DNA of 64,000 nt from Bombiscardovia apis (GCF_033095945.1 NZ_AP026800.1:992001-1056000), one strand, 5' to 3'; counted from the first letter of the stretch, positions 36,866 through 46,930 are shown. The notes: generated from the sequence alone by a model not told the origin. Numbers and translations are program-made.

Positions 36866-37993
36866 TTAGCTAAAGATGTCCTTAATCTTGCCAAACAATC
36901 CCTTCTTGCTATGGAAAGGCTTAGAAGATTGAGTCACTTCGTTAGCATTCGCGTCATGGCTTGCCGCAAACTGCTCAATCAGCTGAGACTCTTGATCATT
37001 GAGCTTGGTGGGAATCTGCACGAGAACGTGAACCACAATATCGCCACGATCTTGTGTGCCTAGCATAGTGACGCCTAAACCCTTGACCTCAACCACATCA
37101 CCGGGTTGGCAGCCGGCTGGCACTTCCAATTCCTGCTGACCATCGAAGGTCTCCAAGCTTACGCTATGGCCCAAAACGGCCCAAGTCATCGGTACGCCAA
37201 TCCAGCAGTGCAAATCGTCGCCATCTCTGGTGTAGAGCTTGTCTGCCTTGACATGCACGTCGATATACAAATCACCGGCAGCGCCGCCGCCCTCGCCAAC
37301 TTCTCCTTGAGAGGCCAGGCGCAAGCGCGAACCGTCTGCCACACCGGCAGGCACAGCTACGCCCACATCACGACGGACGCGAACTCGACCATGGCCCTGG
37401 CATTCAGCGCAAGGATGCTCAATAATAGTGCCATGGCCCTCGCAGCGCTCGCAAGCCGCAGTAGTCATCATCTGACCCAGCAGCGTGCGCACGACCTTTT
37501 GGGTGAAGCCTTCACCATGGCAAATAGGGCAGGTCACCGGCTGACTATTGCCTTCCGCCCCCGAGCCGCCACAAGTCTGGCACAAGCCAAAAGTATGAAT
37601 CTGCGTGTGAGCAGTGCCGCCAAACACAGCCATCTTCAAATCGATAGAGACCTCAGTTAGAGCATCTCGGCCGGGCTGAGTCCTAGGAATCGGCTGCTGG
37701 GCCGCACCCTGGAAACCACCGCCAAAGAACTGACCAAAAATATCGCCCATATCGAAGCCTTGAGCACCTGCTCCCCCGCCTGGGCTGTTAGGATCGACAC
37801 CCGCATCATACATCTGACGCTTTTGCGGGTCTGAAAGCACCTCGTAAGCGCTATTGACTTCCTTGAACTTGTCTTCAAATTCGGGACCAGCAATATCGGG
37901 ATGATATTTACGGCTCATCTTGCGATAAGCCTTCTTAATGTCATCGTCGCTCGCGTTGCGCTCAAGCCCCAAAAGCTCGTAGTAGTCTGCCAC
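36866..37993 (-). CDS. dnaJ: Chaperone DnaJ
   Basis: The 375-residue co-chaperone stimulates DnaK ATPase activity and binds unfolded proteins. The J domain (1-70) has the HPD motif, then a Gly/Phe-rich linker, four zinc-binding CxxCxGxG-type repeats ([32 protein letters not shown]) and the C-terminal substrate domain. The start is GTG with an AGAAGGA site. It follows hrcA, the common DnaJ2 arrangement in actinobacteria, and is probably in the HrcA regulon. Confidence 0.95.
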   Translation of the reverse strand: MADYYELLGLERNASDDDIKKAYRKMSRKYHPDIAGPEFEDKFKEVNSAYEVLSDPQKRQMYDAGVDPNSPGGGAGAQGFDMGDIFGQFFGGGFQGAAQQPIPRTQPGRDALTEVSIDLKMAVFGGTAHTQIHTFGLCQTCGGSGAEGNSQPVTCPICHGEGFTQKVVRTLLGQMMTTAACERCEGHGTIIEHPCAECQGHGRVRVRRDVGVAVPAGVADGSRLRLASQGEVGEGGGAAGDLYIDVHVKADKLYTRDGDDLHCWIGVPMTWAVLGHSVSLETFDGQQELEVPAGCQPGDVVEVKGLGVTMLGTQDRGDIVVHVLVQIPTKLNDQESQLIEQFAASHDANANEVTQSSKPFHSKKGLFGKIKDIFS

Positions 37994-38044
37994 TAAATAT
38001 CCTTCTGCTTGACGTGTGTCTGCTCATTGTGCCATACGGTCAGG

Positions 38045-39163
38045 TCAGTAATAACCTTTATCGTCTTCAGTACGCGTCACAAATTGTGTTAAATATGAGG
38101 CCACCGCGTGCACTGCACTCATAGTGGCCGGATAGTTCATGTGTGTTGGCCCAATGGAGCCCACAAATGCTATAGGGCCATTCTGGGCGAGAGTGGGCTT
38201 CGATGCAGCGCTATGGTCGGCATCTTGACCCTCGCTGCTGGCATGGCCGTACCCGCTAGTAACTACCGAGGCATGCATGAGCCCGGGCGTTTGGGTTTCG
38301 GATCCGATAGCTACGCTTACCCCGCCCTGTTGCTGAGAAAGTTCACTTTGAGCGCTCATTAAGCGCATGAGCACAACCTGCTCCTCAAGTGCGTCAAGAA
38401 GTGGTGCCAGTTCCGTAACAGACACGGTTTGCTGGTGGGTTAACTGTGATCGACCGGCCATATATAAGTTAGTAGACTCTTCCTCATCAGCTAGGTCTGC
38501 AAAAACCTGTGCCAAATCACGTAAAAGCTGCGCGGTATTGTCTTCGCGCTGCTCTTTTGCACTCTTGAGCGCATAATCGGCAGCACCCGACAATGTAAGC
38601 CCACTGCACCGCTTGTTTATGGTCTCAGACAACCTCAAGAACACTTGTTCATCCTCATGGCACTTGTAAGGCAAGTTCAAAGTATGCTGAGCCACGCGAC
38701 CAGTGTCGGTAATAACGACTATCAAGAGGGTGCGGGTACTGATAGCGATGAGTTCCAACCGGCGTAGACGAGACTTTGCCAAAGAAGGTGATGCAACTAC
38801 TGCCACCTGCCCAGTAAACTCAGCAATCAAACGTGCAGCCCTGCGTAAGGTGTCTTCTAAACTGACCGAATCCGACAGGAAAACATCAATACCCTTGCGT
38901 TGGGCTTGGGATAGGGGAACCAACTTAGCTAAGCGGTCTACAAAATAGCGGTAACCTTTTTGCGTGGGAATTCTGCCAGCAGAGGTATGGGGTTGTATGA
39001 GATAGCCTTCATCTTCTAACGCGGCCATATCATTTCGGATAGTAGCAGAACTGACACCTAACTGATGCCCTTGCGTGAGCGCGCTGGAACCAACCGGCTC
39101 TTGGGAGCGAATGTAATCCTCAACTACTGCGCGCAATACCAACATGCGTCTATCGGCACTCAT
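38045..39163 (-). CDS. hrcA: Heat-inducible repressor HrcA
   Basis: HrcA represses heat-shock genes by binding CIRCE sites. The 372-residue protein has the N-terminal winged helix (RRMLVLRAVVEDYI and SSATIRNDMAALEDEGYL) and the rest of the family pattern, including GRIPTQKGYRYFVD. A serine- and histidine-rich insertion of about 50 residues near 290-340 makes it longer than usual. An AAGGAGG site precedes the ATG, and a near-CIRCE element lies 57 bases upstream, so it probably represses itself. Confidence 0.94.
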   Translation of the reverse strand: MSADRRMLVLRAVVEDYIRSQEPVGSSALTQGHQLGVSSATIRNDMAALEDEGYLIQPHTSAGRIPTQKGYRYFVDRLAKLVPLSQAQRKGIDVFLSDSVSLEDTLRRAARLIAEFTGQVAVVASPSLAKSRLRRLELIAISTRTLLIVVITDTGRVAQHTLNLPYKCHEDEQVFLRLSETINKRCSGLTLSGAADYALKSAKEQREDNTAQLLRDLAQVFADLADEEESTNLYMAGRSQLTHQQTVSVTELAPLLDALEEQVVLMRLMSAQSELSQQQGGVSVAIGSETQTPGLMHASVVTSGYGHASSEGQDADHSAASKPTLAQNGPIAFVGSIGPTHMNYPATMSAVHAVASYLTQFVTRTEDDKGYY

Positions 39164-39219
39164 CTGTCCTCCTTTCCGCTCAGATGTCTTTGCAAACTGC
39201 GCATTTACTCTTTATTGTA

Positions 39220-39246
39220 TTAGCACTCGAAGCCTTGCAGTGCCAA
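39220..39246. promoter_or_regulatory. CIRCE-like HrcA operator
   Basis: The left arm TTAGCACTC is a perfect CIRCE half-site. After exactly nine bases the right arm reads CAGTGCCAA, 7 of 9 matches to GAGTGCTAA. It lies just before hrcA and about 165 bases before the divergent tkt. Confidence 0.8.
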
Positions 39247-39412
39247 GACCTTCGTTCACAGCTGAGACGCGTAAGGATGAAAGTACTCAAAATCAGGTCG
39301 CCAGTGTCGCCTCAAGAGGATACGATAAGAACTGCAATGTGAAGGTAAACGAACATTTTCGGCACAAGTCGGAACATGTCGACCTACCAATTGGAAGGAA
39401 AGTTGATCATAA

Positions 39413-41515
39413 ATGACCGATTTTACGTGGACTGATCTGGACAAGCGCGCCGTTGATTTGGCCAAGGTCCTCTCAGCAGATGCTGTTCAGAAGGCCGGTT
39501 CGGGTCATCCTGGCTCCCCCATTTCCTTGGCTCCTATCGCCTACGCGCTCTACCAGCGTTTTATCACCCACGATCCTAACGACCCCAACTGGGCCGGTCG
39601 CGATCGTTTCATCCTCTCCGGCGGCCATGCTTCGCTTACCCAGTATGTACAGCTGTACTTCTCGGGCTATGGCTTGACTCTGGATGATCTCAAGAAGTTC
39701 CGTACTGCCGATACCCGCACTCCGGGCCACCCTGAGTATGGTCTGACTCCCGGCATTGAGATGACCACCGGTCCTCTGGGCCAGGGCTTGGCATCTGCTG
39801 TTGGTTTTGCTTACGGTCAGCGCTTCGAGCGCGGTTTGCTCGATGCTGAAGCTCCTGCAGGACAGTCTCCCTTCGACCACAAGGTCTGGGTTATCTGCGG
39901 TGAAGGCGATTTGCAGGAAGGTGTTTCCTCTGAAGCCAGCTCGCTGGCAGGTGGCCAAGAGCTCGGCAACTTGACCGTCATCTTCGATGCCAACCACATC
40001 CAGATTGAGGGCGATACCAAGATTGCCTTCGACGAAGACGTACTTAAGCGCTACGAGGCCTATGGCTGGTACACCGATGAGTTCTCCTTCGTACAGCCCG
40101 ACGGCTCCTACAAGGAAGACGTCGAAGGCTTTGCTGCAGTTCTCGAAAAGGCTGAGCAGGTCACCGACCGCCCCAAGCTCATCAAGGTCGACACCCTGAT
40201 GGCATGGCCTACTCCCGGCAAGACCAACGATCCTTCGGCCCACGGCTCAGCCCTGGGCGATGAGGCTGTTGCAGGTCTTAAGAAGGAACTCGGCTACGAC
40301 GCAGACCAGTCCTTCCAGATCGATGAAGAAGCTCTAGCTCATGCTCGCGAGGTAGCTCAACGCGGTTTGGAAGCCCATAAGAACTGGGATGAACGTTTCC
40401 AGGCTTGGCGCAAGGCCAACCCCGACAAGGCTGCACTCTACGATCGTATCCACGCAGGCAAGCTGCCTGAAGGTTTCGATGCTGCCATCGACAAGGCCAT
40501 AGCATCCTTCGAACCCGGCTCCAAGGTCGCTACTCGTAAGACTTCTGGCGCTCTGATCAACGCTATCGCTGAGGTTATGCCGGAACTTTGGGGCGGTTCT
40601 GCTGATTTGGGCGGTTCCAACAACACCGATATCAAGGGTGCTGTTTCCTTCGATCCTAAGTCCGACGGAACCAAACAGTGGCCTGAGGTCAGCATTTACG
40701 GCCGTCAGCTCCACTTCGGTGTACGCGAGTTCGCAATGGGTGCCATTACTAACGGCATTCTTTTGGGTTCTGACACTCGACCCTTCAACGGCACCTTCTT
40801 CCAGTTCGCTGACTACGAGCGCCCCTCGGTCCGTCTCGCAGCTTTGATGGACATCCCCAACCTCTACATTTGGACCCACGACTCCGTGGCTCTGGGTGAA
40901 GATGGCCCCACCCATCAGCCAATCGAGCACCTGGCTGCCATGCGTTCCATTCCTCAGATGGAAATCGTACGACCGGCAGATGGTTTCGAGACCGCTGAGG
41001 CTTACCGCTACTTCTTCGAGAAGGAGAATACCCACCCCACGGCAATGGTTTTGACCCGCCAAGGTGTTCCCATGCTCGAAGAGACCAAAGCCAAGGCAGC
41101 TGAAGGTGTGCGCAAGGGTGCTTACGTGCTCGTCGACACTGATGGTGAGCCCGATGTTTTGATTATGGCCACCGGTTCCGAAGTCCAGCATGCAGTCGCT
41201 GCTGCTAAGACTCTCGCCGGCGAAGGTGTCAAGGCTCGCGTTATCTCCGTTCCTTCTCTCGAGTGGTTCGAAGAGCAGGACGCCGAGTACAAGGAAGAGA
41301 TTCTTCCTGCCGCAGTCAAGGCTCGCGTCTCGGTTGAGGCTGGCCTAGCTCTGTCTTGGTACAAGTATCTCGGCTCTTACGGCAAGCCTGTTTCCATCGA
41401 GCAGTTCGGCCTTCAGGGCTCCGGCGATGAAAACATGCGAGACTTGGGCATCACCCCTGAGCATGTGGTTGAAGCTGCTAAGGCTTCGATCGCCGAAGTT
41501 CAGGCTGCTCGCTGA
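39413..41515 (+). CDS. tkt: Transketolase
   Basis: Transketolase moves two-carbon units between sugar phosphates with thiamine diphosphate; with transaldolase it serves the bifidobacterial fructose-6-phosphate shunt. The 700-residue protein shows KAGSGHPGSPISLAPIAY, GPLGQGLASAVG, the cofactor motif GEGDLQEGVSSEAS, and in the second half DSVALGEDGPTHQPIE. Length fits the family. Codon use is strongly biased toward C and G endings in a few codons, as for a highly expressed gene. Tal follows on the same strand. Confidence 0.97.
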   Translation: MTDFTWTDLDKRAVDLAKVLSADAVQKAGSGHPGSPISLAPIAYALYQRFITHDPNDPNWAGRDRFILSGGHASLTQYVQLYFSGYGLTLDDLKKFRTADTRTPGHPEYGLTPGIEMTTGPLGQGLASAVGFAYGQRFERGLLDAEAPAGQSPFDHKVWVICGEGDLQEGVSSEASSLAGGQELGNLTVIFDANHIQIEGDTKIAFDEDVLKRYEAYGWYTDEFSFVQPDGSYKEDVEGFAAVLEKAEQVTDRPKLIKVDTLMAWPTPGKTNDPSAHGSALGDEAVAGLKKELGYDADQSFQIDEEALAHAREVAQRGLEAHKNWDERFQAWRKANPDKAALYDRIHAGKLPEGFDAAIDKAIASFEPGSKVATRKTSGALINAIAEVMPELWGGSADLGGSNNTDIKGAVSFDPKSDGTKQWPEVSIYGRQLHFGVREFAMGAITNGILLGSDTRPFNGTFFQFADYERPSVRLAALMDIPNLYIWTHDSVALGEDGPTHQPIEHLAAMRSIPQMEIVRPADGFETAEAYRYFFEKENTHPTAMVLTRQGVPMLEETKAKAAEGVRKGAYVLVDTDGEPDVLIMATGSEVQHAVAAAKTLAGEGVKARVISVPSLEWFEEQDAEYKEEILPAAVKARVSVEAGLALSWYKYLGSYGKPVSIEQFGLQGSGDENMRDLGITPEHVVEAAKASIAEVQAAR

Positions 41516-41544
41516 TTGAATAGTTAGAGTCCTGCAAATAACCA

Positions 41545-41584
41545 ATGCTGGTCTGCCTGCAAAGTTGTACAAGCAGACCAGCAT
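41545..41584. terminator. Hairpin between tkt and tal
   Basis: Perfect 12-base arms (41545-41556 and 41573-41584) with a 16-base loop follow the tkt stop by 29 bases. There is no T run, so it may be a partial terminator or an mRNA-stabilising element inside a tkt-tal transcript. Confidence 0.55.
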
Positions 41585-41663
41585 CAAAGCGCAAAGAAGC
41601 GAATGTGTGCTCACCGCGCAGGTTGGGGAAGTTACAGGACTATCAAGCATTACCCGTTGTACC

Positions 41664-41684
41664 CCTCCACTGAAACGGTGGAGG
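41664..41684 (+). other. Short hairpin in the tal leader
   Basis: Seven-base arms (41664-41670 and 41678-41684) with a 7-base loop lie just before the tal ribosome site (GAAGGAG). It could influence tal translation or mRNA half-life; no more can be said. Confidence 0.4.
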
Positions 41685-41702
41685 AATAATGAAGGAGATA
41701 AT

Positions 41703-42812
41703 ATGGCAGAAAATGCAAACACTCAGCGCACTAGCGACTCTGGAGTTTCCATCTGGCTCGACGATTTGAGCCGCACCCGCATCGAGTCCGGTAACCTCCA
41801 GCAGCTCATCGCCGAGAAGAACGTGGTTGGTGTCACCACCAATCCTTCCATCTTCCAGAAAGCTCTGCATCAGGTCGGTCCTTACGATGCACAGCTCAAG
41901 GAATTGGGCCGTGTCAACGTTGAGGATGCTGTTCGCGAACTCACCACTACTGACGTGCGTAACGCCACGGATATCTTCCGTGAAGTTGCAGAGCGTAGCG
42001 ACTTCGTTGACGGTCGCGTTTCCATCGAAGTTGATCCTCGACTGGCTCACAACACCGAAGAGACCGAAAAGCAGGCTGAGCAGCTGTGGGCCAAGGTTGA
42101 TCGCCCCAACGCTATGATTAAGATTCCTGCAACCCTTGAGGGTCTTCCCGCTATCACCGCAACTCTGGCCAAGGGCATCTCGGTCAACGTTACCCTGATC
42201 TTCTCTCTGGAACGCTACGAACAGGTCATCGATGCCTTTATCGAGGGCATGGTTCAGGCAGATCAGAACGGACACGATCTCAAGCACATGGGTTCCGTCG
42301 CTTCCTTCTTCGTTTCTCGCGTTGACAGCGCTGTAGACAAGCTGCTCGAAGCTAATGGCTCGGATGAAGCTAAGGCTCTGGAAGGCAAGGCTGCTGTAGC
42401 CAACGCTCGTTTGGCTTATGAGCTTTTCGAGAAAAAGTTCGACACCGATTCTCGCTGGGCCGAACTTGAAGCTAAGGGTGCCCACAGGCAGCGTCCTCTC
42501 TGGGCCTCCACCGGTACCAAGAATGCTGCATATTCTGATTGCATGTATGTCGACGAGCTGGTTGCCCCCAACGTGGTCAACACCATGCCTGAAAAGACCT
42601 TGGATGCCTTGGCAGACCACGGTAACGGTGCTCCTTCTATCGAAGGCACCTATGAGGAAAGCCACCGCATCATGGATCAGCTCGCTGATTTAGGCATCAG
42701 CATCAAGGAAGTAACCGACAAGCTGGAAGCCGATGGCGTTGCTTCCTTCATCGATTCCTGGTCCTCCGTCTTGGAAGATGTTCAAGCCGGCATTGATCGC
42801 GTAAACGCCTGA
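41703..42812 (+). CDS. tal: Transaldolase
   Basis: Transaldolase moves three-carbon units through a Schiff-base lysine. The 369-residue protein has the N-terminal motif (SIWLDDLSRTRI then GVTTNPSIFQKAL), the second motif VDGRVSIEVDPRLAHN, and the active-site lysine in NAMIKIPAT. The ATG at 41703 has an AAGGAG site; the frame is open upstream to 41565 but lacks family similarity. It lies after tkt as in other bifidobacteria. Confidence 0.97.
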   Translation: MAENANTQRTSDSGVSIWLDDLSRTRIESGNLQQLIAEKNVVGVTTNPSIFQKALHQVGPYDAQLKELGRVNVEDAVRELTTTDVRNATDIFREVAERSDFVDGRVSIEVDPRLAHNTEETEKQAEQLWAKVDRPNAMIKIPATLEGLPAITATLAKGISVNVTLIFSLERYEQVIDAFIEGMVQADQNGHDLKHMGSVASFFVSRVDSAVDKLLEANGSDEAKALEGKAAVANARLAYELFEKKFDTDSRWAELEAKGAHRQRPLWASTGTKNAAYSDCMYVDELVAPNVVNTMPEKTLDALADHGNGAPSIEGTYEESHRIMDQLADLGISIKEVTDKLEADGVASFIDSWSSVLEDVQAGIDRVNA

Positions 42813-42856
42813 TTGCAATGTGAGTAGGCAGTCCAACTTCGCTACTCACATAAGGA

Positions 42857-42891
42857 AGCGCCCCCAGTTAGATAACCTAGCTGGGGGCGCT
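42857..42891. terminator. Strong GC hairpin after tal
   Basis: An 11-base GC-rich stem (42857-42867 with 42881-42891) and a partly paired loop lie between the convergent tal and small membrane genes. A weaker hairpin (42820-42849, 8-base arms) overlaps it on the left. Confidence 0.8.
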
Positions 42892-42910
42892 GCTTAAATA
42901 TTGGAATTAG

Positions 42911-43240
42911 CTAACCCTTGTTCGGGAAGTCTGAGCGGTGATGAATCTTTTTGGGCTTCCAGCTCAAGCCCTTCTTGACCTGGCGACGCTCCCAAGTGGA
43001 GTTGACGCTGCCATTACGCGCAATGAACCAGTCTGAGAGCAAACCGATTACCGCCACGAATAAGGCTGGACCCCAGTTAGATACAGACCAAAGCTGTTCA
43101 AATGATTTGTCCGACCCCCAAAATATTAACCCACAATCAAAAACAGTAAAGCGCAGCACGAAGTTGAGAGCAAATACAGTAATAGTTCGGCGCTTCTTAT
43201 GATGAGTTGTTGAATCCCCGCCGCCCACTGAAAATGGCAT
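42911..43240 (-). CDS. Small membrane protein
   Basis: The 109-residue protein has basic ends and two hydrophobic segments (about 22-42 and 55-72). A strong AGAGGAG site precedes the ATG, supporting a real gene. I do not recognise the family; the layout (short basic protein, two segments) is common in actinobacterial unknowns. Confidence 0.6.
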   Translation of the reverse strand: MPFSVGGGDSTTHHKKRRTITVFALNFVLRFTVFDCGLIFWGSDKSFEQLWSVSNWGPALFVAVIGLLSDWFIARNGSVNSTWERRQVKKGLSWKPKKIHHRSDFPNKG

Positions 43241-43354
43241 GTCTTGCTCCTCTGTGAGATTAGCTGTCAGTCCTTATACAGTGAATTTACCAAGAACGTC
43301 AGCAGCAATCGAAGATTGTCCACATAATGAGAGTTGTACGACGTTAATAATTGG

Positions 43355-43389
43355 AAAGGCCCTTGAACGGTATTCGTTCAAGGGCCTTT
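43355..43389. terminator. Terminator after secG
   Basis: Perfect 15-base arms (43355-43369 and 43375-43389) around a 5-base loop lie 16 bases after the secG stop. A T-containing tail follows on the minus strand. Confidence 0.9.
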
Positions 43390-43405
43390 GCTAAGGACAA
43401 CAGTA

Positions 43406-43654
43406 TCAGCCGATGTGATATTTGGCCATCAGACTGAGGGCAATAATGATTGCAACCCAGACGAGTGCTACGATAATCGTTAAACGATTCAGGTTCTTTT
43501 CTGCTACACCGGAGGTTCCAGCGTTTGCGCCCATACCGCCGCCGAACATGTCAGACAAGCCGCCGCCCTTACCCCTGTGCATCAAGATAAGTAGGGTCAA
43601 CAGGATGCTGGCAATGACAACAACGACTTCCAACGCAATCTTGACAATGGTCAC
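43406..43654 (-). CDS. secG: Preprotein translocase subunit SecG
   Basis: SecG is a small subunit of the SecYEG channel. The 82-residue protein has two membrane segments and the family linker LMHRGKGGGLSDMFGGG. The start is GTG with a GGAGG site. It lies after tpiA on the same strand, the usual actinobacterial order pgk-tpiA-secG. Confidence 0.95.
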   Translation of the reverse strand: MTIVKIALEVVVVIASILLTLLILMHRGKGGGLSDMFGGGMGANAGTSGVAEKNLNRLTIIVALVWVAIIIALSLMAKYHIG

Positions 43655-43744
43655 AGCTTACCTCCACAAGTGAAACTTACTTTCAGTCTATCGCATGGCC
43701 CGGTCAAAGCCAAGCCAAGCTCTCCCCCACTACAAGCTCTCAGA

Positions 43745-44536
43745 TTAACGTCGAGTCGACTTTAGCGTTAATCGAGCAATCTTAGCAAACTCCTCAACCT
43801 CGAGAGAAGCTCCACCTACCAAAAAGCCATCGACATCTGACTGCCCTATAAGCTCTTGAGCATTCTTAGATGAAACCGAACCGCCGTACAAAATTCGCAT
43901 ACTTTGAGCCGACTGCGCTCCAAAAGCAGATTCGATATGTGAACGAATAGCTCGCGCAGCATCTTGAGCCACATCAGGTGTAGCGACCATGCCAGTTCCA
44001 ATAGCCCAGACAGGCTCGTAGGCTACGATCAATTTGCTGACATCTTCTTGCGAAAGATCTCGAGTGACATCACGCACTTGTCCAACTGCAAATTCAAGTT
44101 CTATACCCTGGCGCCGCTCTTCGTAGCTCTCACCGACACACAGAATAGGTTGCATACCAGCGGCCAAGACCGCTCGGACCTGATCAACAATATTGGCATC
44201 ATCTTCGGGATGATATTTTCTACGCTCAGAATGCCCAACTATTACATACGAGCAGCCAAGTTGCGCCAACATATCCGCTGAAACATCTCCCGTGAAGGCT
44301 CCTTGATTGGTGACAGAAACTGTTTGAGCCCCATACCGAATAGCTAGGTTATCAGCCTCCACTAGCACTTCTACAGAACGCAAGGCGGTAAATGCGGGGA
44401 AGAGAGCCACTTCGCATGTATTGTAATCAAACTTAGCGTCACGCAAGAGCCAGACAAGTTTCTGGAGAAAGTACGTTGCCTCGAGATGGTCGAAATTCAT
44501 CTTCCAATTGCCTGCAACGAGCGGCGTTCGGGACAT
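43745..44536 (-). CDS. tpiA: Triosephosphate isomerase
   Basis: The enzyme interconverts dihydroxyacetone phosphate and glyceraldehyde 3-phosphate. The 263-residue protein has GNWKMN with the catalytic Lys, GHSERR with the catalytic His, AYEPVWAIGTG with the catalytic Glu and loop 6, and YGGSV for phosphate. The ATG at 44534-44536 has a GGAGG site. A terminator separates it from pgk, so it has its own promoter or relies on read-through. Confidence 0.97.
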   Translation of the reverse strand: MSRTPLVAGNWKMNFDHLEATYFLQKLVWLLRDAKFDYNTCEVALFPAFTALRSVEVLVEADNLAIRYGAQTVSVTNQGAFTGDVSADMLAQLGCSYVIVGHSERRKYHPEDDANIVDQVRAVLAAGMQPILCVGESYEERRQGIELEFAVGQVRDVTRDLSQEDVSKLIVAYEPVWAIGTGMVATPDVAQDAARAIRSHIESAFGAQSAQSMRILYGGSVSSKNAQELIGQSDVDGFLVGGASLEVEEFAKIARLTLKSTRR

Positions 44537-44576
44537 ACTAGCCTCCATGCAAAAATGCGACAGTCTTTAAGTCAAA

Positions 44577-44608
44577 AAGCCGGGCGATTCATCTTGACCG
44601 CCCGGCTT
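44577..44608 (-). terminator. Terminator after pgk
   Basis: A 10-base GC-rich stem (44577-44586 with 44599-44608) is followed on the minus strand by a run of five T. It lies 27 bases after the pgk stop and before tpiA. Confidence 0.9.
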
Positions 44609-44635
44609 ATAATCCGTAGCTCTCTCGAGCTGCTC

Positions 44636-45841
44636 TTAGTCCAAAACCTTCAGACCGGGCAGTTCCTTACCTTCCAAGAACTCCAGAGAAGCACCGCCAC
44701 CGGTGGAGATGTGAGAGAAACCATCTTCAGGGAAGCCCAGATTGCGTACGGCGGAAGCTGAATCGCCGCCGCCCACGATAGTGAAAGCTCCAGCCTTAGT
44801 AGCATCGACCAATCCCTGAGCAACTGCCTTGGTTCCGTCAGCAAACTCAGGAACTTCGAAGACACCCATTGGGCCATTCCACACGACAGTCTTAGAATCA
44901 ACAATCTTGTTGTGGAACAGCTTGCAGGAATCAGGGCCAATGTCCAAGCCCATCATGTCAGAAGGAATGGCATCGGCAGGCACTACTTGCGGTGCAACTG
45001 GAGTCTCGCCAGCAGGGAAGCCCTTGTTAACGACGATATCGGTGGGGAGTACAAGTTCGATGCCATTCTTCTGGGCGGTTTCGATGTAACCCTTCACCGT
45101 ATCGATCTGGTCCTCTTCTAGCAGCGAAGTACCAACTTCATAGCCCTGAGCCTTGAGGAAGGTGAAGACCATGCCGCCACCAATGACCAAGCGATTTGCC
45201 TTATCAAGCAGGTTCTCAATCACGCCGAGCTTGTCGGAAACCTTGGAACCACCCAAAATGACAGTGAATGGACGCTCGGGATTCTCAGTAGCCTTAGATA
45301 GGGCTTTGACTTCCTTCTCAACTAACAGACCGGCTGCGGAAGGCAGATCAGCTGCTACAGAGTAGTTTGAACCCTGAGCGCGATGAACCACACCGAAGCC
45401 ATCGGAAACAAACACATCTCCAAGAGCAGCAATCTTACGAGCGTACTCAGCACGCTCGTCCTCGTTCTTGCTAGTTTCTTCAGGGTTGAATCGCACGTTC
45501 TCAAGCATGACGACATCACCGTCTTGCATCTGCTCAACCTTGCTTTGTGCACTAGGACCGTATGTGTCTTCTGCCAGCGGCACATCGATACCCAACAGCT
45601 CACCAAGGCGCTTGGCTACGGGAGCTAGGCTGAGCTCCGGAACTACCTGACCCTTAGGGCGACCCAAGTGAGCCATGAGGATAACCTTGGCTCCTTGCTC
45701 GCGCAAAGCCTTAATGGTAGGCAGAGCGGCTTTAATACGGCCATCATCTGTAATGGTTGTGCCCTTGAGCGGCACGTTGAAGTCAGCGCGAACCAGAACA
45801 CGCTTGCCTTTTAAATTCCCCAGATCCTGAAGTGTCTTCAT
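44636..45841 (-). CDS. pgk: Phosphoglycerate kinase
   Basis: The enzyme makes ATP from 1,3-bisphosphoglycerate. The 401-residue protein has VLVRADFNVPL, the HLGRPKG motif, GGSKVSDKLGV and GPMGVFE, and the C-terminal nucleotide site GGGDSASAV. The start at 45841 (MKTLQDLG) has an AAAGGAAA site; a longer frame adds 16 unlikely residues. Confidence 0.97.
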   Translation of the reverse strand: MKTLQDLGNLKGKRVLVRADFNVPLKGTTITDDGRIKAALPTIKALREQGAKVILMAHLGRPKGQVVPELSLAPVAKRLGELLGIDVPLAEDTYGPSAQSKVEQMQDGDVVMLENVRFNPEETSKNEDERAEYARKIAALGDVFVSDGFGVVHRAQGSNYSVAADLPSAAGLLVEKEVKALSKATENPERPFTVILGGSKVSDKLGVIENLLDKANRLVIGGGMVFTFLKAQGYEVGTSLLEEDQIDTVKGYIETAQKNGIELVLPTDIVVNKGFPAGETPVAPQVVPADAIPSDMMGLDIGPDSCKLFHNKIVDSKTVVWNGPMGVFEVPEFADGTKAVAQGLVDATKAGAFTIVGGGDSASAVRNLGFPEDGFSHISTGGGASLEFLEGKELPGLKVLD

Positions 45842-45979
45842 AGATTTCCTTTCCGGGCCGCACGCGTTCAAACGATACAGTAAGAACAAGAGCGGTCACA
45901 ATTGCCAACACGACGTCACACTAGTGCCAATGATAGCCGGGTGAACCGATAAATGAACCAGCCCGACTCCCCCGGCGCT

Positions 45980-46930
45980 TTAAGCGTTTTGTTCTTCACG
46001 CTGCTTACTGACCTTTGCGGCCAACTGCAGGAGCCGACGAATACGCCCGGCGATAGCATCCTTGGTGACAGGCGGATCTGCCAACCGACCTAACTCTTCC
46101 AAGCTGGCATCGCGATGGTCCAGACGAAGCTGCCCAGCAGCACGCAAATTATCGGGGACCTGATCGCCAAGTATTTGGAAAGCTTCAGTTACTTTGGCGG
46201 AAGCTTCAACAGCAGCTTTGGCAGAACGGCGCATGTTGGCATCATCAAAGTTGGCCAGTCGGTTAGCCTTGCCTCGGGATTCGCCATCGGAACGCTTACC
46301 AGTCCATTCACGCGACGTTTTGGGCGCACCAATGAGGTTGAGCATACGCTCAATAGCATCAGGATCGCGTAAGGTCACTCGCTCTGAGCTACGAACCTGA
46401 CGGGCAGTAGCTTTAATCCCTAGTCTACGAGCCGCCTGCACCAGTGCCAAGGCTGCCTCCGGGCCGGGGCACACAATCTCTAAGTATGAGGCTTTACCAG
46501 GATCCGAAAGCTCTCCGTGTGCCAAAAACGCACCGCGCCAAGCCGCCTTTACCTGCGAAATGTTGCCGGAAATAATATCTTCTGGCAGGCCTCGAACTGG
46601 TCGCTTTCGTTGATCAAGCAAACCAGTTTGTAAAGCGAGAGCACCGCCAGCGCGCAAAACTCGCACCGAGTATCGAGTTGCTTGGCCTGTAGGAGTCTGA
46701 CGGGTAACTTCAATGAGTTCAGACTCATGACCGTATACGTCACGAATTGTATTTTGCAACCAGTGAGCTGCAGGCAAAGAATCAAATTGAGCCTCGACTA
46801 CAATGTGGCGCTGAATGATGTGTAAGCCACCACCAAACCGTATCATTGCAGCAGACTGCGCCTTCTTAACTTGCGGCAGTTCACTATCAATGCTGGCGAG
46901 CTCACTTTTGACGTCATCCAGTAGGGCCAA
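45980..46930 (-). CDS. whiA: Sporulation-type regulator WhiA
   Basis: WhiA joins a LAGLIDADG homing-endonuclease-like domain to a C-terminal helix-turn-helix. The 316-residue protein shows [18 protein letters not shown] in the first and [20 protein letters not shown] in the second, both typical. In non-sporulating actinobacteria it supports division and growth. The start codon is TTG after GGAGG. It follows rapZ as in many Gram-positive bacteria. Confidence 0.95.
   Translation of the reverse strand: MALLDDVKSELASIDSELPQVKKAQSAAMIRFGGGLHIIQRHIVVEAQFDSLPAAHWLQNTIRDVYGHESELIEVTRQTPTGQATRYSVRVLRAGGALALQTGLLDQRKRPVRGLPEDIISGNISQVKAAWRGAFLAHGELSDPGKASYLEIVCPGPEAALALVQAARRLGIKATARQVRSSERVTLRDPDAIERMLNLIGAPKTSREWTGKRSDGESRGKANRLANFDDANMRRSAKAAVEASAKVTEAFQILGDQVPDNLRAAGQLRLDHRDASLEELGRLADPPVTKDAIAGRIRRLLQLAAKVSKQREEQNA

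Noticed and set aside
39473..41191. Long minus-strand open frames (256 and 285 codons) opposite tkt
   Set aside because: They mirror the strong codon bias of tkt, have no ribosome site or known fold, and the plus-strand product is unmistakable.
41643..42665. 340-codon minus-strand frame opposite tal
   Set aside because: It is a shadow of the biased codons of tal; its translation has no family features.
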